Assembly (NCBI RefSeq): GCF_003573695.1
Contig: NC_039363.1
Coordinates: 130,369,302-130,433,301, forward strand
DNA: 64,000 bases
Direction of reading: 5' to 3'
Origin: Papaver somniferum
Lineage: Eukaryota; Streptophyta; Magnoliopsida; Ranunculales; Papaveraceae
Position 1 is the first letter of the stretch. Each line of letters starts with the position of its first letter. Positions 33,193 through 45,886 of this stretch are shown here, one piece after another. A model generated the notes under the pieces. It had not been told where the DNA came from. It made no database searches and saw nothing but the letters and a program-made list of their open reading frames with translations. The translations under genes and the position numbers were made by a program.

Positions 33193-36100
33193 CAATGTTC
33201 GAAAAACGGGTCACGGCCCAGGTCACAGGTACTAGGCGTGACCATTATAACGTGTTTTGACGGGTGTGAGCACGTTTTGGGTCAAAAACGCGTTATATAG
33301 GAATAAAACACGTTTTTTTGACGTTTTTTTTAAAATAACGGGTGTGATAACGGTTAAATAAGAAAAATAAATAATTTGTGATCTGAATTTCCTATGTAAC
33401 GGTAATTACAGCTGTGAACACGGTTACAACGGGTCTAAATAACGTTGTTACTACGTTTTTTCATTTTTTTTGGTTTAATTTATTTATTTGATTTTTTATT
33501 TATTTGTTTATGGGTTTTTAACATACAAATTTATGGATATCTAGTAAAATTCACAACCCTAAGTCTATGACTTATAACAATGCATTGTAGTTATCGTCTA
33601 CCGACAATATTTATACACGCATACTATCACTATCCACTTGATATGTTCAAGTTGTCACTCGAATAGTTCAATGCATTCCCCAATATTTCAATAATGCATA
33701 TTCGGATTCAAAAGCAGTCAAAACTTTGTTGTCAAATAATACTCCTAGGCTCTTAGCTACTTGCTACAAGACTAACCAACAAGGAATGCAACAGGAAGAG
33801 AGTCAGAGACTAGCTAGAGAAAAAGAGAGTGAGAGAGGGAAGTCAGGGAGTCGATTTATCTTTTTCTTTTTCATTTGGAGGTGTGTACAGTATATGCTAC
33901 ATGTGGTCTGTACTTTAGAGTTCAGACTCAAAAGTTAAAGAAATAAAACAAAAAAAAAAAAGTAAAAAGAGTAGTTGGTTTCATGATCAAAGACATAGCT
34001 AGCCTGTGCTTATATACGCATGCAACGAGATTCCAAATGTTTCAAGAATATTTCGATTTGCTAGCTATTATGTCTTCTTGCCCAAAGGAATGCTTTAAAA
34101 GGACAAGAAGAGAATTGAAATGAAATCAATACCTCTGGTTCTCTGCTTCTCTGCTTCTTGCTCAAAGGAATGCTTTACATTTTGAATTTCTCAAATACAA
34201 GTTTAAGAGGTAATATTAATTATTTTTTGTAGATTTTTCATTCAATTAGAGATATAATTTATTAATACGTTATTAATTTATTTATTATCGTTTTTTTCTT
34301 TCATGATGTTAGAGTAGTGAATATAGATGTTTGAGAAATATCGATGTTTTTTTCTTTCATGATGTTTGAGAAATATTTAAGAAATGTTAAGTGAAGAAAT
34401 GTTTCATTCTATTAACGTATATTTACTTAATAAATGTTTCATTTTTATCTAAGAAATGTTTTAAGAAATATAGATTTTTTGTTCATTTTATTATCATTTA
34501 TTTAAGAAATGTTTTAATAAATGTTAATATTCATAATTAAATAGTCCATCAACTTGAATCAGTTGGCACGTAAAAAATCATTGTTTCTTTATAAAAAAAT
34601 GGCATGATGAATTGATGTATGGTATGTTTGTATTCCTGTTCTCAATCATGAAAAAATGAGAGGCTACACGATCCTTAATTTCAACTTTTAATATTCAAGT
34701 TGAGTAAATGACTAATGCAACTTGTGATTTCTAATTATAATGCTACTCTAACCATTTTTATATTGATGGAATATGTCCACTTAACTTGTATTTATATATG
34801 TCACTTATTGCTATGTGAAATTTCCTACTTACAGAATATAATGGAAGGATCAACATCTGCAAAACGAGATGTTTTTCATGCATATTGTACTGTAATGAGT
34901 GATGGTAAAAAGTTGAAGTGTAATTTTTGTGAAAAAGAAGTGTCTGCGGGAATTTCGCGTTTCAAAATGCATTTGGCACAACAAAGAGGTACAATTACTC
35001 CCTGCATGCATGTGCCACCTGAGATTAAAAATTTAGCAAAAGTATGGGTGCAAGACAGAAACAAAGCAAAACGGCGACGAGTACCAGAAACTGAATATGA
35101 AGATACATAAATTCAAGATATGTATGAAAATGAACCGTGGAACCCTATGCATGATATAGATGAAGAAGAACAAGCGACGGTAACACAAAAGAAAATGGGC
35201 GGGTTATCGAAGTTGAAGAACCTTTTTGGACGAAAAAGTAAGAATACTAATGCCGGAGAAGGTACATCACAACGTCCACAGGCCTCTATGGACATACCTA
35301 GTTCTTCAATGCGTACACCACACCAAGCACCTAGGATGTCTGTAGATATGGGAGGACAATATAATACTAATAGGGATTCTCAACCTAGCATGGCGAATTT
35401 TGGGAGAAGTAAAACATGCCGGGAAAAAGTTGATTCTTCTGTTGGACGTTTTTTCTATGCTAATGATATTCCCTTCAATGTGGCCAACTCAACTCAGTAC
35501 CACGAGGCATTCAATGCAGTTGCAAATTTCGGAAAATCATACAGAGCTCCGTCTTCCTATAAGTTGTCGAACCCATTATTAAGGCAGGAAAAACAAAGGA
35601 TTCAGAAGGATGTGGTGTCGGTCCAACGAAATTATTGGAGAGAGTATGGGTGTACACTCATGTCAGATGGTTGGAAAAACAAAAATAACCATACGATTGT
35701 AAACTTCTTAGTTTACAGTGGCCATGGGACAACATTTTTGAAAAGCGTTGACATCGAGCATAATCGGTTGACAGCAGAGTATTTGATGAGTTTGTTCAGA
35801 CCGGTTATAGAAGATATTGGTCCGACAAATATTGTTCAAATAGTAACTGATCAAGGATCCCAATTCAAAGCCGCAGGTAACTATTACAACTTAATTTAAT
35901 TACAGTTGTTTATTTTTATATATTATTAATTCATTTCTCATTTTGTTTTAATAGGTATGAGATTGGCCATAGAGTATGGTACATTTTTTTGGGTACCTTG
36001 TGTAGCTCATGTGTTGGATTTAATGTTGGAAGATACTGAAAAGTTCCCCTTTGTTAAAGGTGTGATTTCAGAAGCTAGAAAAATCAGTAAATTTATTTAT

Positions 36101-36813
36101 AATCATGGTTGGGTTCTTGCTAGATTCAGACAACATTCTGGGGGACGCAATCTATTGCGCCCTGGCTTAACAAGGTTTGCGACAAATTTTATCGCAATCA
36201 AAAGTATCATTGATCAACGTAATGCAATCGAAAGTCTTTTTGTAGACCAAGAATTTGTGAACTCGCCAGAAGGAAAAACTCGTACGGCTAAAGATGTGAA
36301 AAACATTATTTTGAATGAGATGTTTTGGCACACATGCCAAAATGCATGCATGATGGTTGGTCCTTTATTGCCGGTACAAGTTGGTTTGTCTAAGTTTAAA
36401 ATTTCAAGCACTACGGTCACTAGGTTACTTATTGTAAGTTTATAAAATTTGAAGTGTTTAATGATTATTTATGAAATTTTAGTTCTAAGTTTGAAATTAA
36501 AAATTGTATAAGAATTTCTCCAACTCAAATTTTTTTTCCTTAAAAACGGGTTTAACCGGTATGAAAACGGAAAATACGGTGTAAAAAACGTGTGTTAAAA
36601 TTTTATTTAGAAGAAAAAAACTGAAATATTAATTTTAGAAAAACGGTAATCACAGGTGTGAAAACGGTTATAACGGGTCTAAATAACGCCATTTTTTCCT
36701 ATTTATCGGTGTTATTTAGGTAAGCGTGTTGGTGAGCCTCACGGGCACGGTATATGGGCGTGAGCGTTATAACGGACGTTTTTTCGGAAAAAACGGCCGT
36801 TTTTCAAACCTTG
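33193..36813 (+). mobile_element. Truncated hAT transposon in Gypsy A LTR
   Basis: GTTCAGAG flanks both ends (33185-33192 and 36814-36821), the 8-bp duplication expected of hAT. The ends are inverted: CAATGTTCGAAAAACGG and the complement of CAAGGTTTGAAAAACGG. Subterminal ACGGG/ACGGT motifs are dense on both sides, and a direct repeat (GTAATYACAGSTGTGAA... ACGGGTCTAAATAACG) occurs at about 33403-33452 and 36645-36690. The empty site is visible in the 3' LTR at about 43590, confirming insertion. The transposase lacks its C-terminal part. Confidence 0.95.
34841..36433 (+). pseudogene. hAT transposase, BED finger and DUF659, truncated
   Basis: Starts MEGSTSAKRDVFHAYC. A BED-type zinc finger with CNFC and downstream H and C residues spans residues ~25-60. 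An in-frame TAA at 35108 interrupts an otherwise continuous frame. The DUF659 domain follows (YKLSNPLLR, LMSDGWKNKNNHTIVNFLVY, IVTDQGSQFKAAG). A 78-bp intron (35877-35954, GT-AG) joins GSQFKAAG to MRLAIEYGTFFWVPC. The third segment carries the conserved CVAHVLDL region. At 36433 a donor (ATT|GTAAGT) is followed by no further exon, so the hATC dimerisation region is deleted. Not functional. Confidence 0.92.
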
Positions 36814-38433
36814 GTTCAGAGAAGGATTATGTTGATATTCATGGGTGTGAGTGGAAGAAGGGAATGGCTGCAGTTTCAGTAGATTTGAAATTTAAGATGT
36901 TACTGCTTTACAGGGACCGATGTTTGAGAATTAGATGTATGTCTAGGATGCAGGTTTGTGTAGGAAGTGAAGATATTGGCCTGAATTCGGCCTGAGAAAT
37001 GCCCAGAAAACAGAGGAGACTCTGTCGGATTGTCTACCCCGGAAAGTCAACTCAGATTCATATGACAGATCCAGTGCCATAACTCAACTGAGTAAGATCC
37101 ACTAAGACTGACTCAGATAAGCTGACCGAGTAGCTAACTCACTCCCTATTTGACCTTACTGACTGACGGCGACTGTTAGTTTGACAGGTAAGATTGACGG
37201 AATATTCCGTTATCAGAGAAAAAGATTCCAGACACCGATAACACTATTCCGGTACCATTTCAGGATGGATTCCGGTGATCCCGAGAACTTTTTCCGGTGA
37301 CCCAAAAGTAGCAGAATTTGTGAAGAATTTTCTAGACTCATCTATGGGTTTGAGGAATTGGACTTGAATTTGGAAAGTGAAGATGGAAGATTTGAGAAAG
37401 ACAAGGACTTGGAAAGAAGACTTACAACGGGAAAGGGATTCTATTCCTAAGAGGATTGCTAGGAAATTGAATCCTATAAATAGAGAAGTTCTCTACACAC
37501 ACTTCTACACCTCTCTACACACACAACACTTGTGTTTTTGCTTGTTTTTTTTTTTTTTAAAATCCTTCTTTTAATTATTTGTGTGAACTTTAAAAATTAT
37601 CTCTTTAATTATTTGTGTGAATTTCAAAAATACGAGTAGCTAATTTTCTTTCTGATTGAGGATGAATTCCTAGTTCTTAACATGTTTTGAGTTTTGTTTT
37701 TAAATCTACTTTGAAGTTTTTCACATGATTATCGTTTGTTTTTACTATTAGGAATGTTTTTACATCCATGGTTGATTGATAGATTGTTAGGTGGCCAACT
37801 AAATTGATTTGTTAATTGATCTAAAGCTAGTGAAAGTTAGGGGATAAGTAATCGTTTCTTGACTCTTTACACAAGTAGCAAACACGAGACCTTGCGGAGG
37901 GATTCCATGGAGCAATTGTGTGTGAAAACAACGTTAGCAAGTAAACCTTGAGCTAAGAGTCTAACTACTAATATCAGCCTAATAAATTCATAAATCTTAA
38001 TGCGTTTAACTAAATTACATCTTGAGTGAGCTACTACTAGGTGGTTTGGTGAATAGAATCCGGTAATCGAGAATTTACGTATCCGGTGATACTAGGGATT
38101 TAGGGGTTTAGCACTGAGATAGCTGCTTTACCTACGGTTGGTGATAATCTATGACTAATAAAAAGTGGAAAAGAACATAACTTGATTTATTGTTTTGCAA
38201 CGAAGAAGGATTCCTTGATCTAATCTCTCTTATTTATTTCAACTTAAATTTTTAATTGCTTTATTTACTTTCTTTTGTTTTTAAAATCTAAAACTAATCC
38301 CTCCTTTTTGTGACAATTAAACAACTAAAACCTCTTGCTCCTCGTGGGAACGAACTTGACTACACTATATTAATTGTTAATTAGGTGGGAAAATATTAAT
38401 TAATTTGTTGTGGTTACGACACGCATCAAATTT

Positions 38434-38451
38434 TGGCGCCGCTGCCGGGGA
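38434..38451 (+). other. Primer-binding site of Gypsy A
   Basis: TGGCGCCGCTGCCGGGGA, close to the perfect tRNA-Asp complement and six bases from the LTR end. Confidence 0.9.
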
Positions 38452-38570
38452 GCAGCGGACGATTTTAGTTGTTTTATTTTTCTTTTTACTTTATTCTTGC
38501 TTTGTTAGATTTTATATCGTATCTAACTTAGTTTTCGAGAATCTTGTTTCAGGTACTATATCTTTGGTGA

Positions 38571-40160
38571 ATGCTTAAAGAGGAAAGACCGAGTCCAACT
38601 GGTATACGTCTTCGATCCGACACTCAATTGAAGTACCTCTTTCGAGCGGTTAACACTCCGCTTACTCGTTCTTCATCTAGTGAGTTCGCAGATTCCGATA
38701 TAGACGAAGAAGAAATGGTTGATCGTACACTCAAGGATCTAGCTTCTCACAAGATCGATACACAACAATGGTGTATCCAAACTAACTCAATCTTCGAGAT
38801 CAATCCGGGGTTGATTAGAGAGTTACCAAAGTTTCATGGCATGGTGAATGAAGACCCAAATGAGCATCTTATGGACTTCCAAACCATAGTCATGGCTATG
38901 CTTCCAACGAAGACTAATGCGGATGGAGCAATGTTGAAAGCTTTCCCGTTTTCTTTGGCGGGCAATGCTAAGGAATGGTTGTATTATTTGCCTTCCGGAA
39001 GTATCACCACATGGAATGGGATGAAGAAACTTTTCCGCGAGAGATATTTTCCTGCCTCAAAAGCTACTCAAATTCGCAAGGAGATTTGTGGGATGAAGCA
39101 AAATGTGGGAGAGTCATTGTATGAATGTTGGGAGAGATACAAGAGATTGCTGGCAAGCTGTCCACGCCATCAATTAAGTGATGTTATGATACTCCAATAC
39201 TTCTATGAAGCTCTCCAACCAAGTGACAGATCTCTTTTTGACGCCGCGGGTGGTGGTGCACTAATGAACAAGACGGTGGCCCAAGCTACCGAGTTGATTG
39301 AGAGTATGGCCGCGAACTCGCAACAATTCTACACAAGAGAAGAACCAACGGTTAGGAGATTGCATGAAGTTAGTGATTCATCATCATACCTTGAACAAAG
39401 GATGGGGAGCATGGAAAGGGTAATGCAACGAATGGCCGCGGTAATTATTCCGGATGATGAGACGGAACAAGTAAATGCTTTATATCCAAATCAAAGGCAA
39501 AGTTACGATCCACACTCCAATACTTACAATCACGGTTGGAAGGATCATCCTAACTTTAATTATGCGAACAAGAAAGCGGCGGCTCCTAATCCATATGTGC
39601 AACAAGGTGGATTCCAACAATCACGCTTCTAACCTCAACAACAATTCCAACCACAACAAGTCAAGGATCAAGATTCTTCGAATGATGACAAGTTCAATGT
39701 GATAATGCAAAGCATGCAAGGTCTCACTTCTATGTTACAACAAAACCAACAAAAGACCGATTCGGCAATCAAGGCTTTAGAACAAAAGACCGGTTCGACA
39801 ATCAAGGATTTAGAACAAAAGACCGGTTCGGCAATCAAGGATTTACAAATTCAAGTGGGGAAATTGGCGACCGATGTGAATCTATTGAAAGCTCAAGCAT
39901 CCACAAATCTTTCTTCACAACCATTTTTGAATCCAAGAGTGAGTGTTAATGCAATTTTCTTGAGGAGTGGAAAACAAGTGGAGCAACCAAGTCAACAAGA
40001 TAAGGTGCATGAAGAGTTAGTCGAAGACAAAGAGGAAACCACACCAAAGGATAATTCCAAGGAACCAGTTCCTACTTTCACCACTCCACCCCCGTTTCCT
40101 AGCCGATTTGCTAAGTCGAAGAAAGAGTTGGAATACAAGGATATTTGGGACATCTCTTAA
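38571..40160 (+). pseudogene. Athila-type gag of Gypsy A (one internal stop)
   Basis: From MLKEERPSPTG, 353 codons reach an in-frame TAA at 39630. The same frame then continues through 39699-40160. The gag core is residues ~85-260: FHGMVNEDPNEHL, FPFSLAGNAKEWLYYL, LFRERYFP and CWERYKRLL. After the stop come a Gln/Pro-rich stretch and a three-fold 14-residue heptad-like repeat (ALEQKTGSTIKD type), then a Lys-rich linker ending PPFPSRFAKSKKE. Gag forms particles and packages RNA. The frame shifts near 40140-40160 into the protease. The copy needs suppression or help to make full-length protein. Confidence 0.9.
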
Positions 40161-40791
40161 AGAAGTACAAGTCAATATTCCACTCATTGAAGTTATTCGA
40201 AAAATTCCTCGTTGTGCAAAGTTCTTAAAGGAGTTGTGCATGAAGAAGAAAAGATTGAAAGGGAATGAAGTCATGAATGTGGGGGAGAATGCTTCGGCGT
40301 TCATTCTCAAGAAACTCCCACCTAAATTAAAGGACCCCGGTAGTTTCACCATACCTTGTACAATTGGTAAAACAAGGTTTACTCGAGCTTTGCTAGATTT
40401 GGGATCATCGGTTAATGTTATGCCTTCCTCGATTTATGATTCTTTAAATCTCGGTCCTCTTAAGGAGACCGGAGTAGTTCTTGAACTTGCTAACCGATCT
40501 AATGTTTACCCGAAAGGGATTGTTGAGAATGTTTTGGTGCAGGTTAATGAGCTTGTATTCCCGGCCGATTTCTATGTCTTAGACATGAATGATGAGAATT
40601 CTCCGAAGCCTACACCTTTGCTATTGGGTAGACCATTCTTAAGCACCGCTGGAACGAAGATTGATGTCCAAAATGGAACCTTGACTATGGAGTTTGATGG
40701 TGCAGTCATCCAGTTCAATATCTTTGAGACAATGAGATACCCAAGTGATGTGAAGTCATGTTTTCCCGTTAAAGAGATTGATGCGGGCTAA
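40161..40791 (+). pseudogene. Athila-type aspartic protease of Gypsy A
   Basis: The frame opening at 40108 continues gag after a one-base shift (KEVQVNIPLIEVIRKIPR). The conserved CAKFLKELC and KLPPKLKDPGSFTIPC segments lead to the protease motif ALLDLGSSVNVMP (the DLG form usual in Athila-like elements) near 40395. The downstream LLLGRPFLSTAGTKIDV is the second conserved protease block. It ends with TAA-equivalent stop at 40789-40791 and no RT follows. The enzyme would process the gag polyprotein. Confidence 0.88.
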
Positions 40792-42649
40792 TGAATCATG
40801 CAAGAGCTAAGTCGGGCAGTCGACTTTAAAACAAGCGCTTAATGGGAGGCAACCCATAGGTTTTGTATTTCTTATCCTTTTATTTTTTATTTTCTTTTTG
40901 TTTTGTTTTGTTTTTTTTTTTGTTCCATATCATACTAGGATTTCCCACCTTGAATTTACTTGGACGATTCAATTACATCGAGGACAATGTAAGTTTTAAG
41001 TGTGGGGGAGTGGTTAAGCATATTAAAAAACAAAAATTGCATAAAACCTCCAACTTTTAGAGATTTTAGAGTCACTATCATACTTCTAGGTATGTTTACA
41101 TAGAGAATTCTGACCGACATAACTGAACTTGGAAGTGTTAGGGAACTATGTTCGGATTTTTTGCTTGTTAGAGTGTTAAATAATGGATTTAATTATGCCG
41201 GTGATGCAGATTAGGAGCAGGGAGACATGCATTATTAGAGTTGCTGATCAATCATTAGTGGAGACTACCCTATTTATATCATGCGAGGCACCGGCCATAT
41301 TTTTTTATAAATAACTAAAGAGCTTTCTTTTGAGTGTGTGTCACCGTACGTTAATTCCGGGTAGAATGGTGAGCTACCCAACCTCCCACCAATAGAAGCA
41401 CTACTCTTTAATCTCTTGAGTGCTAATTTTATCAATCATGAGGGTGACGTCTATAGATGAAATCCTCCTTCTTGTAGTTCGATTTGCAGTTAGCACCATT
41501 CTCTTTCTCGACAACAACAGGTCCATAGAAACACCATCATCATCAACAAGGGAGCGACATAAAAATCTACAAGGAAAGTTGAAAATGTTCAAGGTTTACA
41601 AGCAACGGAACAAGAAAAGATTAAATTTCATATCCAAGTAAAGCAACATATAATGAGCGGATTTTTACATATACATGTTGAAGACTTATTTACAAGAGCA
41701 AAGAAAATAAAAAGGTGAGAATTATTGAAGTTTATGATTTCGAGACGATACAAGTTGTGAAGAATCAAGAGGTAAAGTACTTTTCCCACGGCTATGGTTT
41801 GTTTTATTTTCACTTTGTTTTGTATTTTATTTCTCTTGTCTTTATAAAAAGAAAAAAAAATTGGAAAATTAAAAAAAAAATGGAAAATAAAAAAGAAAAG
41901 AAAATGATGACAAGAGAATTTTTTATTATTTTTGGTTTTTATTTATTTAATAAGCCGTGGGTAAGGAAAATATATAAGGAAGTTTAAAGCGACAAGGATT
42001 TAAGGTAAAGAGTTACAAATTGTCAAGGATCTACGAAGTTCGAGAGTTTATCATCAACTAGCCGAAGACGAAGACAAAGACAAAGAAGATGAAGACGAGG
42101 AGACGAAGACGTTTCTATTGGATGTTGTGAGAGTGGTGTTATCATCATTGCAATCGGATGTGAAGGTAAGTAAGTAATCTCATCCTCGATAATAGTGGTT
42201 GATTTCCTTTCTTAGAGATCATCAGAAAAATGGTTTTTCAAAATGTTAAAAGATGTGGGTTTTTAAAATATTTCAGAAGTTATCCTTCCCACCATTCAAC
42301 GTGTTGCAGGATTTCTCTCTTAATTCCTACTTGCACACAAGTGAGAACCATAAAAAGTACGTCTTTTGAGTGCAATTTCATAAAACCCTTTTTGGTGAGG
42401 CAGAAGTCGAGGCGAAATTCTTATTGATCGCTTCTCAAACACGCGTTCTCTCATTATGGTGTGGTTATTTCTCACTCAACATTTAAGAATGAGAACATGT
42501 TCTTTAGTATTTCTAACTTCTTATTACTAGCATGCAAAAACTCTATGTCCTCATAGCTCTTTGGATGCTTGGGACGCTGGAACGCTTTGAAGTTGTAAGT
42601 TTTAGTTTGATTTGCTCGAGGACTAGCAAAGTCTAAATGTGGGAGAATT
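40792..42649 (+). other. Non-coding 3' interior of Gypsy A
   Basis: Where pol should be there is no polymerase motif. The stretch contains GGGAGGCAACCCA (40844-40856) and ATCGAGGACAATGT with TTTAAGTGTGGGGGAG (~40975-41010). A TTTGCT/AGCAAA hairpin lies at 42611-42630, followed by AAATGTGGGAGAATT as polypurine tract. Two of the three blocks recur in element 1 and all are related in Gypsy B. Small ORFs here are not supported. Confidence 0.75.
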
Positions 42650-45204
42650 TGATAGGGTGTAGAATACATCCTATTTATTATCTATTGTTTATGCTTCCTC
42701 TGCTATTTTTATGCTTCCTCTGCTATTTTTCTTGTAAATTATGTATTTTAAGCATGTTTTGAGTTTTATAGCTACTTTGGAGTCATGCGGAAGAAAAGAA
42801 GAAGAAATCAGTCAATTTGAGCAAAAAAGAGCAAAATTGTCATTTCACATACGAACACCATCTGAAGTGCAATTAAGGTTAAGGGGAAATTCTTTTGGAG
42901 GAGCATTAAAGACCGCCTGGCCAAGTATATGGGGTACCCTAAAAATATTGCTAAAGGCAGAGGCTGAATTAATAAGGGCACTCAATCTGGGGGTGGTTCT
43001 TATCGGTGGGTGCCCAATCCTGCCCTAAAGTATAACCTAACCCTAAATTCAAGAGACGTTTTATCTCGATCATTAGTTCACTTGAGAATGAAATTGAGAA
43101 AGTAGCAGTCGCTGTTGGTGTTGGTCCGAGAGAAGAAATAAAGTGAGGAAATGGGAGAAGCTTCAGCCGCACCATTAATGGAAGAAATAGATCGATAAAC
43201 AGTGAAGAAATTGGAGATGGTATTGATGTTACAGAGAGAAGAAGATGGGTTTTGTGGATCGAGAATTACTGTTAGATTTTGGTCTCGATTGAGATTGAAT
43301 TGCTGCTGATGAATTGAAGATTGAGAGTTCCTATGATGAAGAATGATTCGAGCAGATGGAATGGTGTCGATTTAAGGGTTGGTGATGAATTGACTAGTGA
43401 ACTGAGATTTGAAGCTGTTTCTTTCAGAGAACAAAGAGAATTGGTTGTGGTGGTGAACTCAGGGAAGAACAGTGGGTATCTTCCATGAATTAAATGGGTA
43501 TTTGGATGAACCGGAGATGAATTTTTGTTGGTGGTGAGATTCAGCTGAAGATATAGAGGTTGATGTTTGAGATGTTGATTGTTGCTGCTGTTGATTCAGA
43601 GAAGGATTATGTTGATATTCATGGGTGTGAGTGGAAGAAGGGAATGGCTGCAGTTTCAGTAGATTTGAAACTTAAGATGCTGCTGCTTTACAGGGACCGA
43701 TGCTTGAGAATTAGATGTATGTCTAGGATGCAGGTTTATGCAGGAAGTGAAGATATTGGCCTGAATTCAGCCTGAGAAATGCCCAGAAAACAGAGGAGAC
43801 TCTGTCGGATTGTCTACCCCGGAAAGTCAACTCAGATTCAGATGACCGATCTAGTCCCATAACTCAACTGAGTAAGATCCACTAAGACCGACTCAGATAA
43901 GCTGACTGAGTAGCTAACTCACTCCTTATTTGACCTTACTGACTGACGGCGACTGTTAGTTTGACAGTTAAGATTGACGGAATATTCCGTTATCAGAGAA
44001 AAAGATTCCAGACACTGGCAGCACTATTCCGGTACCGTTTCAGGCCGGATTCCGGCGATCCCGAGAACTTTTTCCGGCGACCCAAAAGTAGCATAATTTG
44101 TGAAAAAATTTCTAGACTCATCTATGGGTTTGAGGAATTGGCCTTGAATTTGGAAAGTGAAGATGAAAGATTTGAGAAAGACAAGGGCTTGGAAAGAAGA
44201 CTTACAAAGGGAAAGGGATTCTATTCCTAAGAGGATTGCTAGGAAATTGAAGCCTATAAATAGAGAAGTTCTCTACACACACTTCTACACCTCTCTACAG
44301 ACACAACACTTGTGTTTTTGCTTGCTTTTTTCAAAAATTCTTCTTTTAATTATTTGTGTGAACTTTAAAAATTCTCCCTTTAATTATTTGTGTGAATTTC
44401 AAAAACATGAGTAGCTAATTTTCTTTTTGATTGAGGATGAATTCCTAGTTCTTAACATGTTTTGAGTTTTGTTTTTAAATCTACTTTGAAGTTTTTCACA
44501 TGATTATCGTTTGTTTTTACTAATAAGAATGTTTATACATACATGGTTGATTGATAGATTGTTTAGGTGGCCAACTAAATTGATTTGTTAATTGATCTAA
44601 AGCTAGTGAAAGTTAGGGGATAAGTAATCGTTTCTTAACTCTTTACACAAGTAGCAAATACGAGACCTTGCGGAGGGATTCCGTGGAGCAATTGTGTGTG
44701 AAAACAACGTTAGCAAGTAGACATTGATCTAAGAGTCTAACTACTAATATCAACCTAATAAATTCATAAATCTTAATGCGTTTAAATATATTATATCTTG
44801 AGTGAGCTACTACTAGGTGGTTTGGTGAATAGAATCCGGTAATCGAGAACTTCCATATCCGGTGATACTAGGGATTTAGAGGTTTAGCACTGAGCTAGAT
44901 GCTTTACCTACGGTTGGTGATAATCTGTGACTAATAAAAAGTGGAAAATAACATAACTTGATTTATTGTTTTGCAACGAAGATGGATTCCTTGATCTAAT
45001 CTCTCTTATTGATTTCAACTTAAACTTTTAATTGCTTTATTTACTTTCTTTTGTTTTTAAAATCTAAAACCAACCCCCCCTTTTTGTGACAACTAAACAA
45101 CTAAAACCTCTTGCTCCTCGTGGGAACGAACTTGACAACACTATATTACTTGTTAATTAGGTGGAAAAATATTAATTAATTTGTTGTGGTTACGACATGC
45201 ATCA
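42650..45204 (+). repeat. 3' LTR of Gypsy A (2555 bp)
   Basis: Begins TGATAGGGTG and ends TGCATCA, followed by the AACGG duplication. A TATAAATA box is at 44255-44262. Relative to the 5' LTR it has a 20-bp tandem duplication (ATGCTTCCTCTGCTATTTTT, 42689-42728) and no hAT. Confidence 0.95.
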
Positions 45205-45209
45205 AACGG

Positions 45210-45886
45210 TACCAAAGACCAATGTTCAAGGATCAATCAATCCCAATCAACAACCAAAGGTTGGATTTCCCAATTGATCGATTTAACACACAACCTGTGA
45301 TATTTCAATTATATAACAAAATATAATGCAGTAAAGAAATAACACAAACACCTGAAGTTTTGTTAACGAGGAAACCGCAAATGCAGAAAAACCCCGGGAC
45401 CTAGTCCAGATTGAACACACACTAGATTAAGCCGCTACAGACACTAGCCTACTACAAACTAACTTCGGTCTGGACTGTAGTTGAACCCCAATCAATCTCA
45501 CACTGATCCAAGGTACAGTTGCGCTCCTTACGTCTCTGATACCAACAGGATACTACGCACTTGATTCCTTTAGCTGATCTCACCCACAACTAAGAGTTGC
45601 TACTACCCAAAGTCGAAGACTTTAATAAACAAACCTGTATCACAGAGAAAAGTCTACGATAATAGATCAATCTGTCTCCCACAGAAATACATACGAGTTT
45701 TTGTTCCGTCTTTTGATAAATCAAGGTGAACATGAACCACTTGATAACCCGTACTTATATTCCCGAAGAACAACCTAGAGTTATCAATCACCTCACAATA
45801 ATCTTAATCGACTAGCGAAAGAAGATATTGCGGAATCACAAACGATGAGACGAAGGTGTTTGTGACTTCTTTTATATCTTGCCTAT
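45210..45886 (-). repeat. Sirevirus 3' LTR, segment 2
   Basis: Matches 57361-58040. It is bounded on the left by the Gypsy A duplication (AACGG at 45205-45209) and on the right by CCTAT (45882-45886), the left duplication copy of Gypsy B. Confidence 0.9.

Larger units (their letters stand above)
32283..38428 (+). repeat. 5' LTR of Gypsy A, interrupted by hAT
   Basis: Matches 42650-45204 when 33193-36813 and one copy of its 8-bp duplication are removed (about 2.5 kb). A TATAAATA box is at 37475-37482. It ends CGCATCA before the primer site. Confidence 0.95.
32283..45204 (+). mobile_element. Gypsy element A (Athila-like, gag-pro only)
   Basis: LTRs start TGATAGGGTGTAG and end GCATCA. The AACGG duplication is at 32278-32282 and 45205-45209. 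The primer site TGGCGCCGCTGCCGGGGA (tRNA-Asp type) is at 38434-38451. The interior encodes an Athila-type gag and an aspartic protease, both slightly broken, and then 1.9 kb without RT, RNase H or integrase before the 3' LTR. It is inserted in the Sirevirus 3' LTR, and its own 5' LTR carries a hAT transposon. Total length is 12,922 bp including 3.6 kb of hAT. Confidence 0.95.
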
